Below, piece by piece: positions 33,995-43,856 of a DNA stretch of 64,000 nucleotides. The DNA is taken from assembly GCA_963556695.1 (NCBI GenBank), contig CAUWAG010000010.1:5394001-5458000 (forward strand), given 5' to 3'. Source of the stretch: Anthostomella pinea. Lineage: Eukaryota; Ascomycota; Sordariomycetes; Xylariales; Xylariaceae. The position numbers were made by a program, and so were the translations under genes. The notes beneath the pieces were generated by a model. The model made no database searches, was not told the origin of the DNA, and saw only the letters and a program-made list of their open reading frames with translations. The stretch's first letter is position 1. Each line of letters starts with the position of its first letter.

Positions 33995-35742
33995 TCAATA
34001 AGGCGAAATCTGGCTAACCCAAGGACTGCTGAGGTCGGTAAAGAAGCTGGCACCCTTCACGGTGGTAGGTGTGTCCTCATCGACCGTGACGTTGCAGTTG
34101 GTGATCCAGTCCCCTTCAGCTGCGTATTTTTCCGCGACGTAGTCGGCGTAGTCACTCAGCAGGCACGAAGAGCCTGGGCCACCCTGGCAGAACGATAGCG
34201 GGTATACAGCATCGTTAAGGCGGATACGAATATACATGGCATTGCTCGAGGTCGGTGGTGCTGTGGGCTGGGTCGAGTTGACGCTCACTGACACGGTAGA
34301 GTTTGGATAGTGCGGTGGTACGGTGCTTGTGGAAGAGGGCATGGAACTAGTCGGCTCGCCCACATCGTACACGGCGCAGTTGAAGCGCTCAAAGGCAATG
34401 GTGCCACGCATGGAGACGTAGTGCGAGCCAACCCATAGGCGATCATCGTCTTTCTCCGTCGCTGACAAAGGGGCCTGATCGTCGAATACGCCACTCGCGG
34501 TGACGAGTTCGGAGAGTTGGCCATCGTTCAAGAAACTCGACAGGATCTTCGGTAACTTGAAGCTTGAGCCATCGGCTTTCACACCGGTGGTCGTGGGGCC
34601 TTGTTGCAGTATACCAACCAAGGCGTTCAAAAAGGGGGTCATCATCTTCTTTGGGAGATCCGTTCCTGGGCCAACACCGTAGTAATACCGAAGGTCGTTT
34701 GAGTATTCGTATTGCTTCAACTCCTCGTCGGTAAATACGTCACACCACGCCGACAGTCGGCCAGCTATGTGGCTCTCGAAACCGCACAGATACGGCATCT
34801 GACTGACGTCGTCGGCCGTTAGTGTCAGGTTGCCGTCGATGAATGATTGCAAGCGATCCTGGACAGACGGTATCCATATGTCATCCCATGTCGTCTTGTA
34901 TTCGCCGCCCTCGGTGTCTTCGAAGCTCGGACACATATCTGAAGGGGCCAGTGAGTCGCCAGTACCAGCAGGATATCCCTTCGATGTCACAGAGATGACG
35001 CTCCCGTTCTGGGCAGCGGCGAAACCTAGGAACCCTCGCACAAACATGGATGCTGTCTGAAGTACGCGGGTGTAGTTATTTGACCAAACCATGAACTCAT
35101 CCCCGTGCTGATACAGGTCAGGGTATCTACAGCCGTCTCGTCAATAAGAAAACCCCAGGGTAGTCGTCGTGAGATTTGCGCTGACCTTGTGCGTAGGGTA
35201 TACCCTAGATCATACGCCTCCTTGGCGCCAGTTGGGTTCTCGTTGGCAATCTGTAGTGCCGGGTTGGTCAAGACAGGTTGCCATGATGACAGGAATGACA
35301 AGCTCCCGCTCGATGTGTAGTTGCCCGCTTGAAACTGCACAAGGTCAGTGAAATTGGCGAGAGTACGTGTAGATGCTCGAGACACACCCTTTCGTACATT
35401 GCTACCCAGCCGTCGTAGGCCCCTTGGTCGGGATATCTCGAGCCATGTCTTGACACATAAGCGGCCTGGTCGATGTAACAGCCTTCGGGCACCTCTGAGG
35501 AAATATTGAAGACGTTTGGGCCTAGGAGCAGTAAGATATGAGTTCCTAGTGTACCTCACACAGGTCGCCCGTTGATTCTTACCAGCGTACCACGGACCAT
35601 TAGCACCCAGCCACTGCAGTGGATTCGTCACACTGTCACTAGAGGGGAAGTTGACATCTTGGTTGAGGGCAAGATGTCGTGGCCCGCCAGCAGAAACCAT
35701 TGCCATCGCCAATGAGAGGCCAACTGCTATGAAGACAGACAT
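33995..35742 (-). CDS. Secreted histidine acid phosphatase (phytase-like)
   Basis: Extracellular phosphomonoesterase of the histidine acid phosphatase superfamily, releasing phosphate from organic esters. Four exons (35742-35583, 35521-35388, 35334-35186, 35126-33995) with introns of 61, 53 and 59 bp give 524 aa. A signal peptide (MSVFIAVGLSLAMAMVSAG) leads. The catalytic signature is SRHGSRYP, at about residue 77 in exon 2. Family landmarks follow: FQAGNYTSSGSLSFLSSWQP, RYPDLYQHGDEF across a junction, ASMFVRGFLG, and VTSKGYPAGTGDSLAPSDMC, then PSFED. At the position expected for the His-Asp proton-donor motif the sequence reads NDGQ rather than HDGQ. Many cysteines and N-glycosylation sequons fit secretion. 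Substrate (phytate versus general esters) is not determined. Confidence 0.87.
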
Positions 35743-36527
35743 AGCTTCGACACGGTAGTCTACAGACACGGACACGGATGCGGCAGGCTGTAGTTGACGG
35801 GCGTGGGATGTGTGGTTTATAATAAGGCTACCAGATGGGCACGACAATAGTAGTTATATCCAGCGTCGTAACCATCTTGGCCTACCTTGAACGGCCTCCA
35901 TGTTCATGGTAACATCGGTTTGGACCGAAGCTGCCGACTGGTCCCATTATCGGCACAGAGGCCACCCCTTTTCCATGGTAGGAAACACACGTGGGCTCAT
36001 CAAGGCGACTGGTAAGCATAATGCAGGTGAGAGGACCTGGGCAAGAGAGACGTGTGATATGCGTGAAAGAAGATGGTTTGCGAGGGCGGATGAAACGGTT
36101 GCGCAGCACTTCGGAGATTGGACTGCCAAATCTGGTCACCTCGCATAGTGTCCCAATCTCAGGCCCCCGGGGTTCAACGTTCGTGTGAAAGCCATGCTCG
36201 GTATCTTCTCACTCATCTAAGGTGCCAGGTCGTGATTAAACCATACTCGCTTGCCTGTCTGGCGGTTTGATTCACATGTGATGAGTTTGACAGCTACTCC
36301 ACGTCACAATGACGGGAGCACCTCAAGAGACAGCCCGGCCCACTAATGACACCGCTAAAGCGAGGCGTCCAGGCCCCTGACTCCACTAATCGGTAGCGCT
36401 GCCGGGAAAAATCCCGGCTGCACTCTTCGGGTCCGGTTTGCAACACAACCTCATCCCGTCCCTTGTCATCCATCGCCGGCTCTCGTCACAATAGCATTAC
36501 CTCGCACTTCGTCCGCCACTCGCAATC
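35743..36527. promoter_or_regulatory. Divergent promoter region, phosphatase / thioesterase-like gene
   Basis: About 785 bp between two outward-facing start codons. No specific operator is identified. One CACGTG E-box (about 35989) is present, a type bound by Pho4-like bHLH factors, which would fit a phosphatase; this is suggestive only. Confidence 0.45.
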
Positions 36528-37322
36528 ATGCGCACGCGGATCCCAAAGCCAGATGACTTTGCGCCCCTGGCCCCCTCGTTGCACGTGTCTCTGGTCTTTC
36601 CAGAAGTCCCCGAAACCACGACAGCCATTCTCATCCTTTTTCACGGGCTCGGCGACTCTGAAGTCTCGTTCACCACACTCGCCAAGAGCCTGAACCTACC
36701 CGGCATTCTTGCCATATCCGTCCGTGGTATCTCACCCTTACCACCGTCCCTACTTGGTCTGCCGGAGTCTGAAGCCTCAGCTCCTACAAAGAATTTCCAC
36801 TGGGGAGATGATCTGACCATGTCGCCTTCCACCGGAGAGCTGGATCCCGACCCGGGCTTTTCGAAGGCCGAGGAGCTGGTCTTGGGAAAGCTGATCCAGG
36901 AAACTCTCGTTGGGAAGTGTGGATGGGAGACCAATGACATCATGCTATTTGGCTTCGGTCAAGGCGGTTCCCTCGCTCTTGGCTTGTCGTCAAGACTACA
37001 TGGTGGGCAGCGAGTCGTCGACGTGACTGAAGGGGAGGGGGCCACCGGCAAACTGTTCAAAGGCGCTATATCAATCGGCGGTCCGCTGCCCACGAGCATG
37101 ATACCAACCTTGAGTGCAAGAGAGAAGGCGCGGACACCGGCTCTTATCTGTCACGGAAGAAACAGCGAGGTGCTTGATGACGACGCTATCGAGGTCATCA
37201 AGAAAGAGTTTGTGGATGTGCGCGAGGCCAAGTGGAAGAAGAACGATGATGGTATGCCCAATAGCCGGGAGGAAATGCTGCCCATCATGCAGTTCTTCGC
37301 CGAAAGATTGCGCGCGTGGTAG
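36528..37322 (+). CDS. Acyl-protein thioesterase / carboxylesterase-like protein lacking the catalytic triad
   Basis: Alpha/beta-hydrolase fold protein of the phospholipase/carboxylesterase (APT) family, 264 aa, single exon, likely cytosolic. Fold landmarks are intact: LILFHGLGDSE (oxyanion loop, about 36-46), GWETNDIMLFGFGQGGSLAL (nucleophile elbow), LICHGRNSEV (acid loop, about 207-215) and the C-terminal helix MQFFAERLRAW. The elbow should read GFSQGG but has Gly144 in place of Ser. The acid position in HGxxD is Ser213. The usual GMxHS histidine region reads GMPNS. All three catalytic residues therefore appear replaced, implying a non-enzymatic role or an altered mechanism. Related fungal proteins may share this; I cannot check. 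Confidence 0.8.
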   Translation: MRTRIPKPDDFAPLAPSLHVSLVFPEVPETTTAILILFHGLGDSEVSFTTLAKSLNLPGILAISVRGISPLPPSLLGLPESEASAPTKNFHWGDDLTMSPSTGELDPDPGFSKAEELVLGKLIQETLVGKCGWETNDIMLFGFGQGGSLALGLSSRLHGGQRVVDVTEGEGATGKLFKGAISIGGPLPTSMIPTLSAREKARTPALICHGRNSEVLDDDAIEVIKKEFVDVREAKWKKNDDGMPNSREEMLPIMQFFAERLRAW

Positions 37323-37550
37323 GGAGATTACCATGTTCGTCACTGCTACTTCATCGACATGCGCGAACGGGACATCTCCGCCATACAAGTCTAGCCCGCC
37401 GAAACTGTGTCGGCTACAGTAGGGATCGTGTTCTTCCCATGGTTCCCAGGTTCGTCCAAGATCAATACGAACGAGGTCCCTTGTCTCATCTAGGACCTAA
37501 GACAGCATTTAGACAGCTTTGGACCTCCTCTATGTTGCCAAGACGGCCAG

Positions 37551-37767
37551 TACACTCAGCCCTCATAAGTCTCCGTACGCGCATGTTGGCAGGATTCCAG
37601 CAAACCAGTGGGATTATTAGAAATACTGGAATAAGCACCCTGGAATAAGCGTTAGGGATGGCTAATGAAGATCCAAATGCTTATTCCGGTGTGCTTATTC
37701 TAATTTGATGAATTTACCGTGATTTGCTGGAAGGGTCATGTACGGAGACATATGAGGGTTCAGTGTA
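37551..37767 (+). mobile_element. 217-bp MITE, copy 1
   Basis: Terminal inverted repeats of 28 bp with a few mismatches. The left begins TACACTCAGCCCTCATAAGT; the right, reverse-complemented, begins TACACTGAACCCTCATATGT. Both continue CTCCGTAC. The ends start and finish with TA, consistent with a Tc1/mariner-type TA target. Internally there is an inverted AATAAGCAC/GTGCTTATT hairpin. No coding capacity. It lies between two convergent genes. Confidence 0.85.
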
Positions 37768-37791
37768 CAGCACATACTTCCCCGATTCATC

Positions 37792-39290
37792 TCATGGTCC
37801 CGACGGGTAATACGCCTTATATACCTGTAGGGCGCTCTCCACGCACTGAAGTACACCAAGCGAGGTTGTTATCATCAATACCAATATAGCAACCCAGAAG
37901 GTGTACCACTGAACCCCATTGCGTCTGTCATACCACCACTGGGAAATGCTCCTCGGCGTTGCTTCGTCGTATGCTCGTTTCAACACAACCAGCCGGTCAT
38001 GCCAGAACTTGAACCTCTCGATCTGCCTGGAGTCTGCTCTCAGGTTCCCGCACCTGGCGAGCTGCTCATCGACCAAGATTGTCGAGCCCATGCGGAGCGC
38101 CTGGTACCATTGTCGTTTGCGTTTCTTGGTACGGAAAGGGGAGGCGAATTCCGACTGCGGAAACAGCAGGGCGAGCGTGTTCAGCGTCTCCTCTGCGATC
38201 CCGTCGGGTAACACGCCACTAAAACAATAACCATATGTTGGTGGGTTTCTCACGAAGGGGAAGGTAGCTGTCATTGTTGGCTACTCACTTTTTCTGATGC
38301 TTCAGGAAAGAAGCATGATGATATATGAGCACCTTCATGTCATCTTCTATGAGCAGCAGATGGTCTGCAAGGTTGTCGGTGAAGCCAATGTCGATGCCGC
38401 CCACTGCCTGAAGGCTCCAAGCATCAAAGGACTTCGGCAGCCTAACTAGGTCATCCTTGAGCACTGGCAGTGTACCGAAATGGTCCGAAAGGAAGTCTTG
38501 CAACGTTCCTTCGGTCCAGCTCAGCACTCTCTCGGCAAACAATTCCGACTTTGAACGTCCGATCTCTACCATGGCGAGAAGGCGAGCGGCCAGGTTGATA
38601 GATTGTTCACACACTTCGCCAGTTGTCGTCGGCGAGTGGGACAGGATTGTCGACACGAGCTCGCTATATCGTGCGCCACCTTTGATGCGGTTGACAATAG
38701 GCATAATGTCCTCGTAACTTTTCGTGACGGTGTGTTGATCATCCGTGTGCTCGACCATATATAACCACTGGCGCTGGAGAAACCACGTGTAGGAGTGTGG
38801 TACTGAAGCCTTTACGTCAAGGCCCTCATTCAGGGACCATAGTGTCCGGACAAGGTCCTGGGCAGACGGCTCACGATGCGGCCCGGTCGCGCCAGAAAGA
38901 TGAAAAAATCTAAGCATGGCGGAATCTCTCTCGGTCAACCAACAATCACCCAGCTGTGTCGTTATGCGTTTGCGGTCTGACGGTGTAGTATGTGAAAGAT
39001 ACAAGTGCCAAGTTACCATGAACCCTGCTTAAGGAGGGCTGCGCCTGGTGTTTCTTGCGAATGGCCCCGTATGGATTTGAGCTCAGGCTCTGCAGCTGAG
39101 CATACCGATCTAGTAAGACAATCGAGGGCGGCCTCTCGAGAGCGTCCCCTTAGCGGTGGCACTGCATGCATACAGGCTCATGATAGGTCCGTTCAACGCC
39201 ACATGAACCTCGACGCGCCAGGGTTTGCTGTACCCCATCTTGTTCGGGCGTCTCAACGGAGGAGCATTTTGGACTATACCAAAAATCCAT
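37792..39290 (-). pseudogene. Fungal membrane-tailed hypothetical protein, broken 5' end
   Basis: The 3' two-thirds is intact: exons up to 38289 and 38218-37792, with a 70-bp intron (GTGAGT donor), read as one frame. From the Met at 39019 this gives about 386 aa. It has conserved-looking stretches (LSHTTPSDRKR, GDCWLTERDSAMLRFF, GVLPDGIAEETLNTLALLFP) and a C-terminal helix (FWVAILVLMITTSLGVL). Upstream, another frame starting at 39290 (MDFWYSPKCSSVETPEQDGV) reads sensibly to NPYGAIRKKHQAQPSLSRV. It is cut by TAA at 39152-39150 and is one base out of register with the downstream frame near 39020. I infer one ancestral gene carrying a nonsense change and a frameshift. Alternatives are a 5'-truncated functional gene or sequence error. 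Function unknown. Confidence 0.6.
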
Positions 39291-39357
39291 AGGGCCATCG
39301 AAACCCCGTTCTTGCGGGAACTCCTACGCCCGTCTTGCGACTTCGCGATGCGCGAGG

Positions 39358-41490
39358 ATGTTCTTGGACAGCGTACTGCCAAAGAAGAAGCAGTGTTGGT
39401 CGGGTGCGGGGAGTTGCATCGGACGTAGGATCCAAACCCAAAGGACCGGTCGGTCCACGGCCTGGTTCGCTATCGGAGACGCTCAGAAGGTTTTCGACGA
39501 GACATTGGTCCCTGAAATTCGCTCCTTGCTCGACGCAGCCGGAGTCGTCTACCCTGGAGTCCACTTGCGTCTTTACATGGTTGGGTCTCGCGAAGAAAAG
39601 GCGTCCCCAACCATCATGGTATGCTGCGAAGATCCTTCGGTCCGGAAACACATCAAAGCATCGATCCAAGAAAGCAAATTACTCCATGGCCATCCTGGCT
39701 TCCGACTAGGTTCTAGTGCTCTACCGCTCGAAGCGCCTGTACCGCCGACGAGGCTAGCCGATGACGAGGCCGCTTCTTCGCACGGGAGGCAGCAAACATG
39801 CCCGACAGTCGACGAAGCTGAATCCATCAATATATATAGCCTTCTTTCGAATACAGGATCAATTGTAGGAAGCCGTTTCATCGCCAAGAAAAACTTCAGC
39901 CAAGATTTCATTCGCGCCGCAACGGCCGGAGTAGTCTGGCAGATAGATCACGACTTCTATCAGTTCACCGTCGGCCATATCTGCGACCCCAGGGAAGATA
40001 ATTCGACGAATGGTGGGTGGGACCTGGAAGAGTGTGATCTGGGACTCTCGGAGGATGAGGAATATGGTCATGACAACGATCTACTGCCGGCGGGATCTGA
40101 GATCACAAGCCGAGGCAGCCGCTCTACATCGCCTTCCTCGTCGCGGAACGATACAGCGTCGCCATCTCCAACTGAAAGTGCGTCCAGCGGCAGCCGTGCC
40201 GGTTTAGAGTTGCAGCTCTGGACTGGCGGAAGACATTATGACACACCTATTTCCACGCCCGGCGACGGTGACTCTAAACCCAGCCGGGTAGGAGCTATAA
40301 AGCTACGCTCGACAGACAGTCCAAGTTCAGCTCTGGATTTGGATTATGCTTTGGTCCTGTTGGATCCGGCTGCAGACTTAGATTATCTCGATCATGCAAC
40401 TATCAACCAAATCTGCTACACGAGGTCAGGATCGAAGCAATTCATGAATGTTTCAAGACCTGCTCCTATACCCGATACGGAGGTTGATGTGCTCATCGCA
40501 ACTTCATCGGGAGGAGTCCAGGATGGCACTCTCCTTCCTTCCACAGACTACCATCTTCAAGAGAGCCCCGCCGGATCATGCCGGAAGACTCACGTCGTCC
40601 TAGTCGACGGCTCGGTCGTCGAAGGTGACTGTGGAGCAGTTGTCATCAATGCGCAGACGGGAGAGCTGTATGGTCATATTGTGTCCGGCTGCGCAGGTAC
40701 GAGCATCGCATATATCGTCCCCGGAAGCGACATCTTCGAAGACATCTCCGCACGTTTCGGCTTTCTCCTAGACGGCGATCTTATTCAGGTATCTCGCGGC
40801 GCCGACGAAGAGGATTGGGAGGAACTCCTCAGCCGGACATCGGCTTCAGAGCAAGTCGACTGGGCAGAAAGAAGCACGGTACTAAGCATAACTTCGCATG
40901 CAGATGCCGATGTCTCGGTACCACGCCCCCGTTTGACAGTTCGTCGAGATCATGCGCACCCCTCATGGGTATATGCGACTTCATCGCCAGCGCTGCCAGT
41001 GGTATATAGATGGCTGATCGATGTCGAAGAGCCTTCGCAATCCAGCCAGCCGCATAGTCATACGACACTGAGCCTGTCCCGGAAATATCAGCACCTGACG
41101 GACGCTGTCATGTCATACCGGGTTTCGCCGAATACCGTGGGTTTTATGATAGCGATTGTTCAGGTGTTCATCCAGACACCTCCACAAGACCATATACTAT
41201 GGCTGCGATTCGCGGAGCTTATCATCACGATTATGGAGGATTTCTGGAATAAAGCGATGGTGATAGACAATGCTGCTATCACGCTCATGGTCCTCCGAGC
41301 ATTCAACGAAATTCTGGATGCGCTGCTAGAGGGCTCACCACATCCGTCGCCGATGTTCGCAACAGCGAAGACGCTTTGGCTCGAAAGGTTGACGGACTCC
41401 CGTCGATCTAGCTCATCTGCGGGCACAATATCTCGTGGGGAAGCCGAGGAGGTGCCAGATCAGTCCGCCAGCGACTCCGGCCGGCAATAG
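39358..41490 (+). CDS. Chymotrypsin-fold-like protein with Cys nucleophile (GDCG)
   Basis: Single open frame of 710 aa, fungal hypothetical. An N-terminal module (about 30-125) has FAIGDAQKVFDETLVPEIRS and SPTIMVCCEDPSVRKHIK. The middle looks like a trypsin-fold domain: the His site FTVGHICDP (His207), the Asp site DLDYALVLLD (Asp329), and VEGDCGAVVINAQTGELYGH with Cys425 where trypsins have GDSG. A long acidic/Ser-rich insertion lies between His and Asp. The C-terminal 200 residues are helical without recognised domain. Its start lies 67 bp from that of the divergent broken gene, so they may be a co-regulated pair. Whether it is an active protease is inference; an inactive sensor-like fold is possible. 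Confidence 0.65.
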   Translation: MFLDSVLPKKKQCWSGAGSCIGRRIQTQRTGRSTAWFAIGDAQKVFDETLVPEIRSLLDAAGVVYPGVHLRLYMVGSREEKASPTIMVCCEDPSVRKHIKASIQESKLLHGHPGFRLGSSALPLEAPVPPTRLADDEAASSHGRQQTCPTVDEAESINIYSLLSNTGSIVGSRFIAKKNFSQDFIRAATAGVVWQIDHDFYQFTVGHICDPREDNSTNGGWDLEECDLGLSEDEEYGHDNDLLPAGSEITSRGSRSTSPSSSRNDTASPSPTESASSGSRAGLELQLWTGGRHYDTPISTPGDGDSKPSRVGAIKLRSTDSPSSALDLDYALVLLDPAADLDYLDHATINQICYTRSGSKQFMNVSRPAPIPDTEVDVLIATSSGGVQDGTLLPSTDYHLQESPAGSCRKTHVVLVDGSVVEGDCGAVVINAQTGELYGHIVSGCAGTSIAYIVPGSDIFEDISARFGFLLDGDLIQVSRGADEEDWEELLSRTSASEQVDWAERSTVLSITSHADADVSVPRPRLTVRRDHAHPSWVYATSSPALPVVYRWLIDVEEPSQSSQPHSHTTLSLSRKYQHLTDAVMSYRVSPNTVGFMIAIVQVFIQTPPQDHILWLRFAELIITIMEDFWNKAMVIDNAAITLMVLRAFNEILDALLEGSPHPSPMFATAKTLWLERLTDSRRSSSSAGTISRGEAEEVPDQSASDSGRQ

Positions 41491-41913
41491 TCTCATCGAA
41501 CAGAACCTGTCAAGGATTCTTGCAATGCCCCAGAACATGTAATGGCCGAGAGATTGTTGGTATTATGCAGTCGGACAGGCGTCTGTTCATCTTACATTGA
41601 TGGAACAAGGATACGGCAGATCGGACTGAACCATCATATATATCCTGTTCGCCTCCCAAGGGTTCCATGATGAATTCTAGCAAATGAGCAGCAATCCGGT
41701 GGTTATCCCAGCTACCTTACCCTTGGATAAGCACCCATCAGTCGAGGTGGCTATGCACATTGGTACTCGAGGTGTCTGCCCTTTACACTCGAGGCTATGG
41801 AAATCACCGATGACTGGGCACGAGCGCTGATCCAGAGGAGAGATGAGACCAATGTCTGACTGTATTCGAGAGAATATAGTGAACAAGACATGTTCGGCCG
41901 TGTGCAGTGGGTG
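41491..41913. other. Convergent intergenic region
   Basis: Spacer between the stop codons of the protease-like gene and the SDR gene. Nothing else recognised. Confidence 0.6.
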
Positions 41914-42858
41914 CTACACTACAGAGCCAGCCTCACTTTCAGCAGGTCTTGCTCTATGATTTGGTCCCTTCTTTGGGCTGCTAGTCAACTCGGGCAGATC
42001 CCAGGTGCAATTGATGTACCGCCCACTCAGCCACTCGCGCTTCTCGTCCGTCAAGTACACCAAGCTGTCCGCGCACAGCTCGACAGTCTCGGTGAAGACA
42101 GCTTTGAACTGTTCGTCCATGCCTTCTCCGCCGTCGACGATGTCTGTCAGGATATTGCCTGGATGGACTGCGAATGCCACCAAGCCCTGATCCTTATACT
42201 CGGCGGCTGCGAACTCCATGAGGCGCAGGACAGCCAATTTACTCGGTTGGTATGCGGAGAGGCCGGGCATCACGACATGCGCGCCGACGCTCGAAACGGT
42301 TATGAGCGTCTTCTGTTGGCCTTTGAGAAGCAGTGGGATGCACGATCGGCTGATCAAATACGGTCCCCGGACGTTGACTTCGTACGTGCGCCACCAAGCG
42401 TCAGGTGAAGTATCGGCGATGTACTTCATCTCGTCGAGAATGCCAGCATTGTTGATGGCGATGTCGAGGTTTCCGAACTGGGTATCCATTTGCTTCGCCG
42501 CGTCTTCCACGGAAGCCTGACTTGTGACGTCCAGCTCGATGGTCAAGACCTCTGGCTCCGGCCTCCCAGCCTCACGAGCCGCCTTCTTGAGCGTTGCGGC
42601 AACCTCTGTCAGGTCGGAGCGCGCGCCGATGGCTATGTGGCTGGCTCCGGCTCGAGCATAAGCGATGGCTAAGGCACGACCGATGCCTCTAGAGGCGCCG
42701 GATACGAAGACTGCATGCCCGGTATGGTCTGCTTTCGTCGGGTCTATGGCAGGGTAAGTATCATTGTGGATGATCTTGGTAGTGGTGTAGTCGCCGGGCC
42801 CTTCGATTGGATTCCAGGCTCCTTGAGGTGGCGGCATGTCCAATGTTTGTGGAAGCAA
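41914..42858 (-). CDS. Short-chain dehydrogenase/reductase
   Basis: NAD(P)-dependent oxidoreductase of the classical SDR family, 314 aa, single exon. The Rossmann dinucleotide motif is SGASRGIG (residues 53-60), the structural motif NNAG is at 136-139, the catalytic Ser at about 189-190 (TVSSVG), and the YxxxK pair is Tyr203/Lys207 (SAYQPSKLAV). A basic residue in GARSD after the second strand hints at NADP preference. The N-terminal 45 residues are an extension before the fold; Met8 is an alternative start. The substrate cannot be inferred from neighbours, as the adjacent genes do not form an obvious biosynthetic cluster. Confidence 0.88.
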   Translation of the reverse strand: MLPQTLDMPPPQGAWNPIEGPGDYTTTKIIHNDTYPAIDPTKADHTGHAVFVSGASRGIGRALAIAYARAGASHIAIGARSDLTEVAATLKKAAREAGRPEPEVLTIELDVTSQASVEDAAKQMDTQFGNLDIAINNAGILDEMKYIADTSPDAWWRTYEVNVRGPYLISRSCIPLLLKGQQKTLITVSSVGAHVVMPGLSAYQPSKLAVLRLMEFAAAEYKDQGLVAFAVHPGNILTDIVDGGEGMDEQFKAVFTETVELCADSLVYLTDEKREWLSGRYINCTWDLPELTSSPKKGPNHRARPAESEAGSVV

Positions 42859-43856
42859 CGAAAAGACTGTGTGTCTAAGATAGGAGGTGGAGAGTCCGGC
42901 ACTGCGAAGGATGCATACCGCTCAATGGATCCTTGAGGCATCCCCTTATACATATACCGTGGAGGTGATGAGGACATTGTACTCTCAGCTTATAAATCTC
43001 GGTCGTAACGCATCACTAGTGCTATCGATTCTTCGCAAGTTCGCAAGTTCGCAAGTTCGCATCCATGGCTGAACCATGATGTGGGGAGCGTCCGTGGGAA
43101 GTGTCCATGTAAAGCGTGCTTGAGGAGCCTCTGGAAGAAGACTTAGGTAGGTAGGCACACGGCGATTGGGCTGCTAACGCCGAAGCGGCATTACGGCGTA
43201 TCAGAGGGTACGGTTGATCACATCGGCATTAGGCCATCGGCAATGAATAAGACGGGGTTGATCACCTATCCTTGTTGCCTGTGCCCCAAAGACGCATGAC
43301 TTGACGGGAGGCAATATACGATGATGACTGGCGAGCTCTGACAGGTAGTATCCCAAAAACATCATGAGTCGTGGAAGTATCTCGCTTGAAGGTTGAAGGT
43401 GACGGCCTCCGCTCGCCAACACTGTGATATCAACATTGAACGCATAAACCGGAAAATGCAGCAGCATTTCGTTCTCATACATGTGCATATACTTGTCAGG
43501 GCAGCGTATAGCCATCACCACACCGCCAGAGTCCCAATATCAAGAAGTGCCTTCTTTCTCTCCCACTCGCTGTCACAAGCACGACGTCCCAAAAGGAGAC
43601 AAAAGTCAGAAGACGACGATCAACATCTTCAGTTGCTTGCTCCTCATAAGCCGAGTAAATTACTACTAGATTACTCCTATCTACATAGTCCAAAAAAAAA
43701 AAAAAGGGTTTCGCCCCCGTAAGAACGCCGCCGCTATGCAAACGCAGTGTGGAAACTTCTGCTTTCAAACCCGCTCTCGAAAATGCTCGAAAATGCATGT
43801 GTGGTACTGTGCTGGCGCATTTCCCATGGTCTGTCCAAAGGGGACCAGCGCTCTCA
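42859..43856. other. Intergenic region
   Basis: SDR upstream region and UBP1 3' flank. Holds an 8-bp tandem repeat (43032-43061) and a 14-A run near 43691-43704. No gene supported. Confidence 0.5.
43032..43061 (+). repeat. 8-bp tandem repeat, unit TTCGCAAG
   Basis: Nearly four perfect copies of TTCGCAAG about 175 bp upstream of the SDR start codon. Confidence 0.85.
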
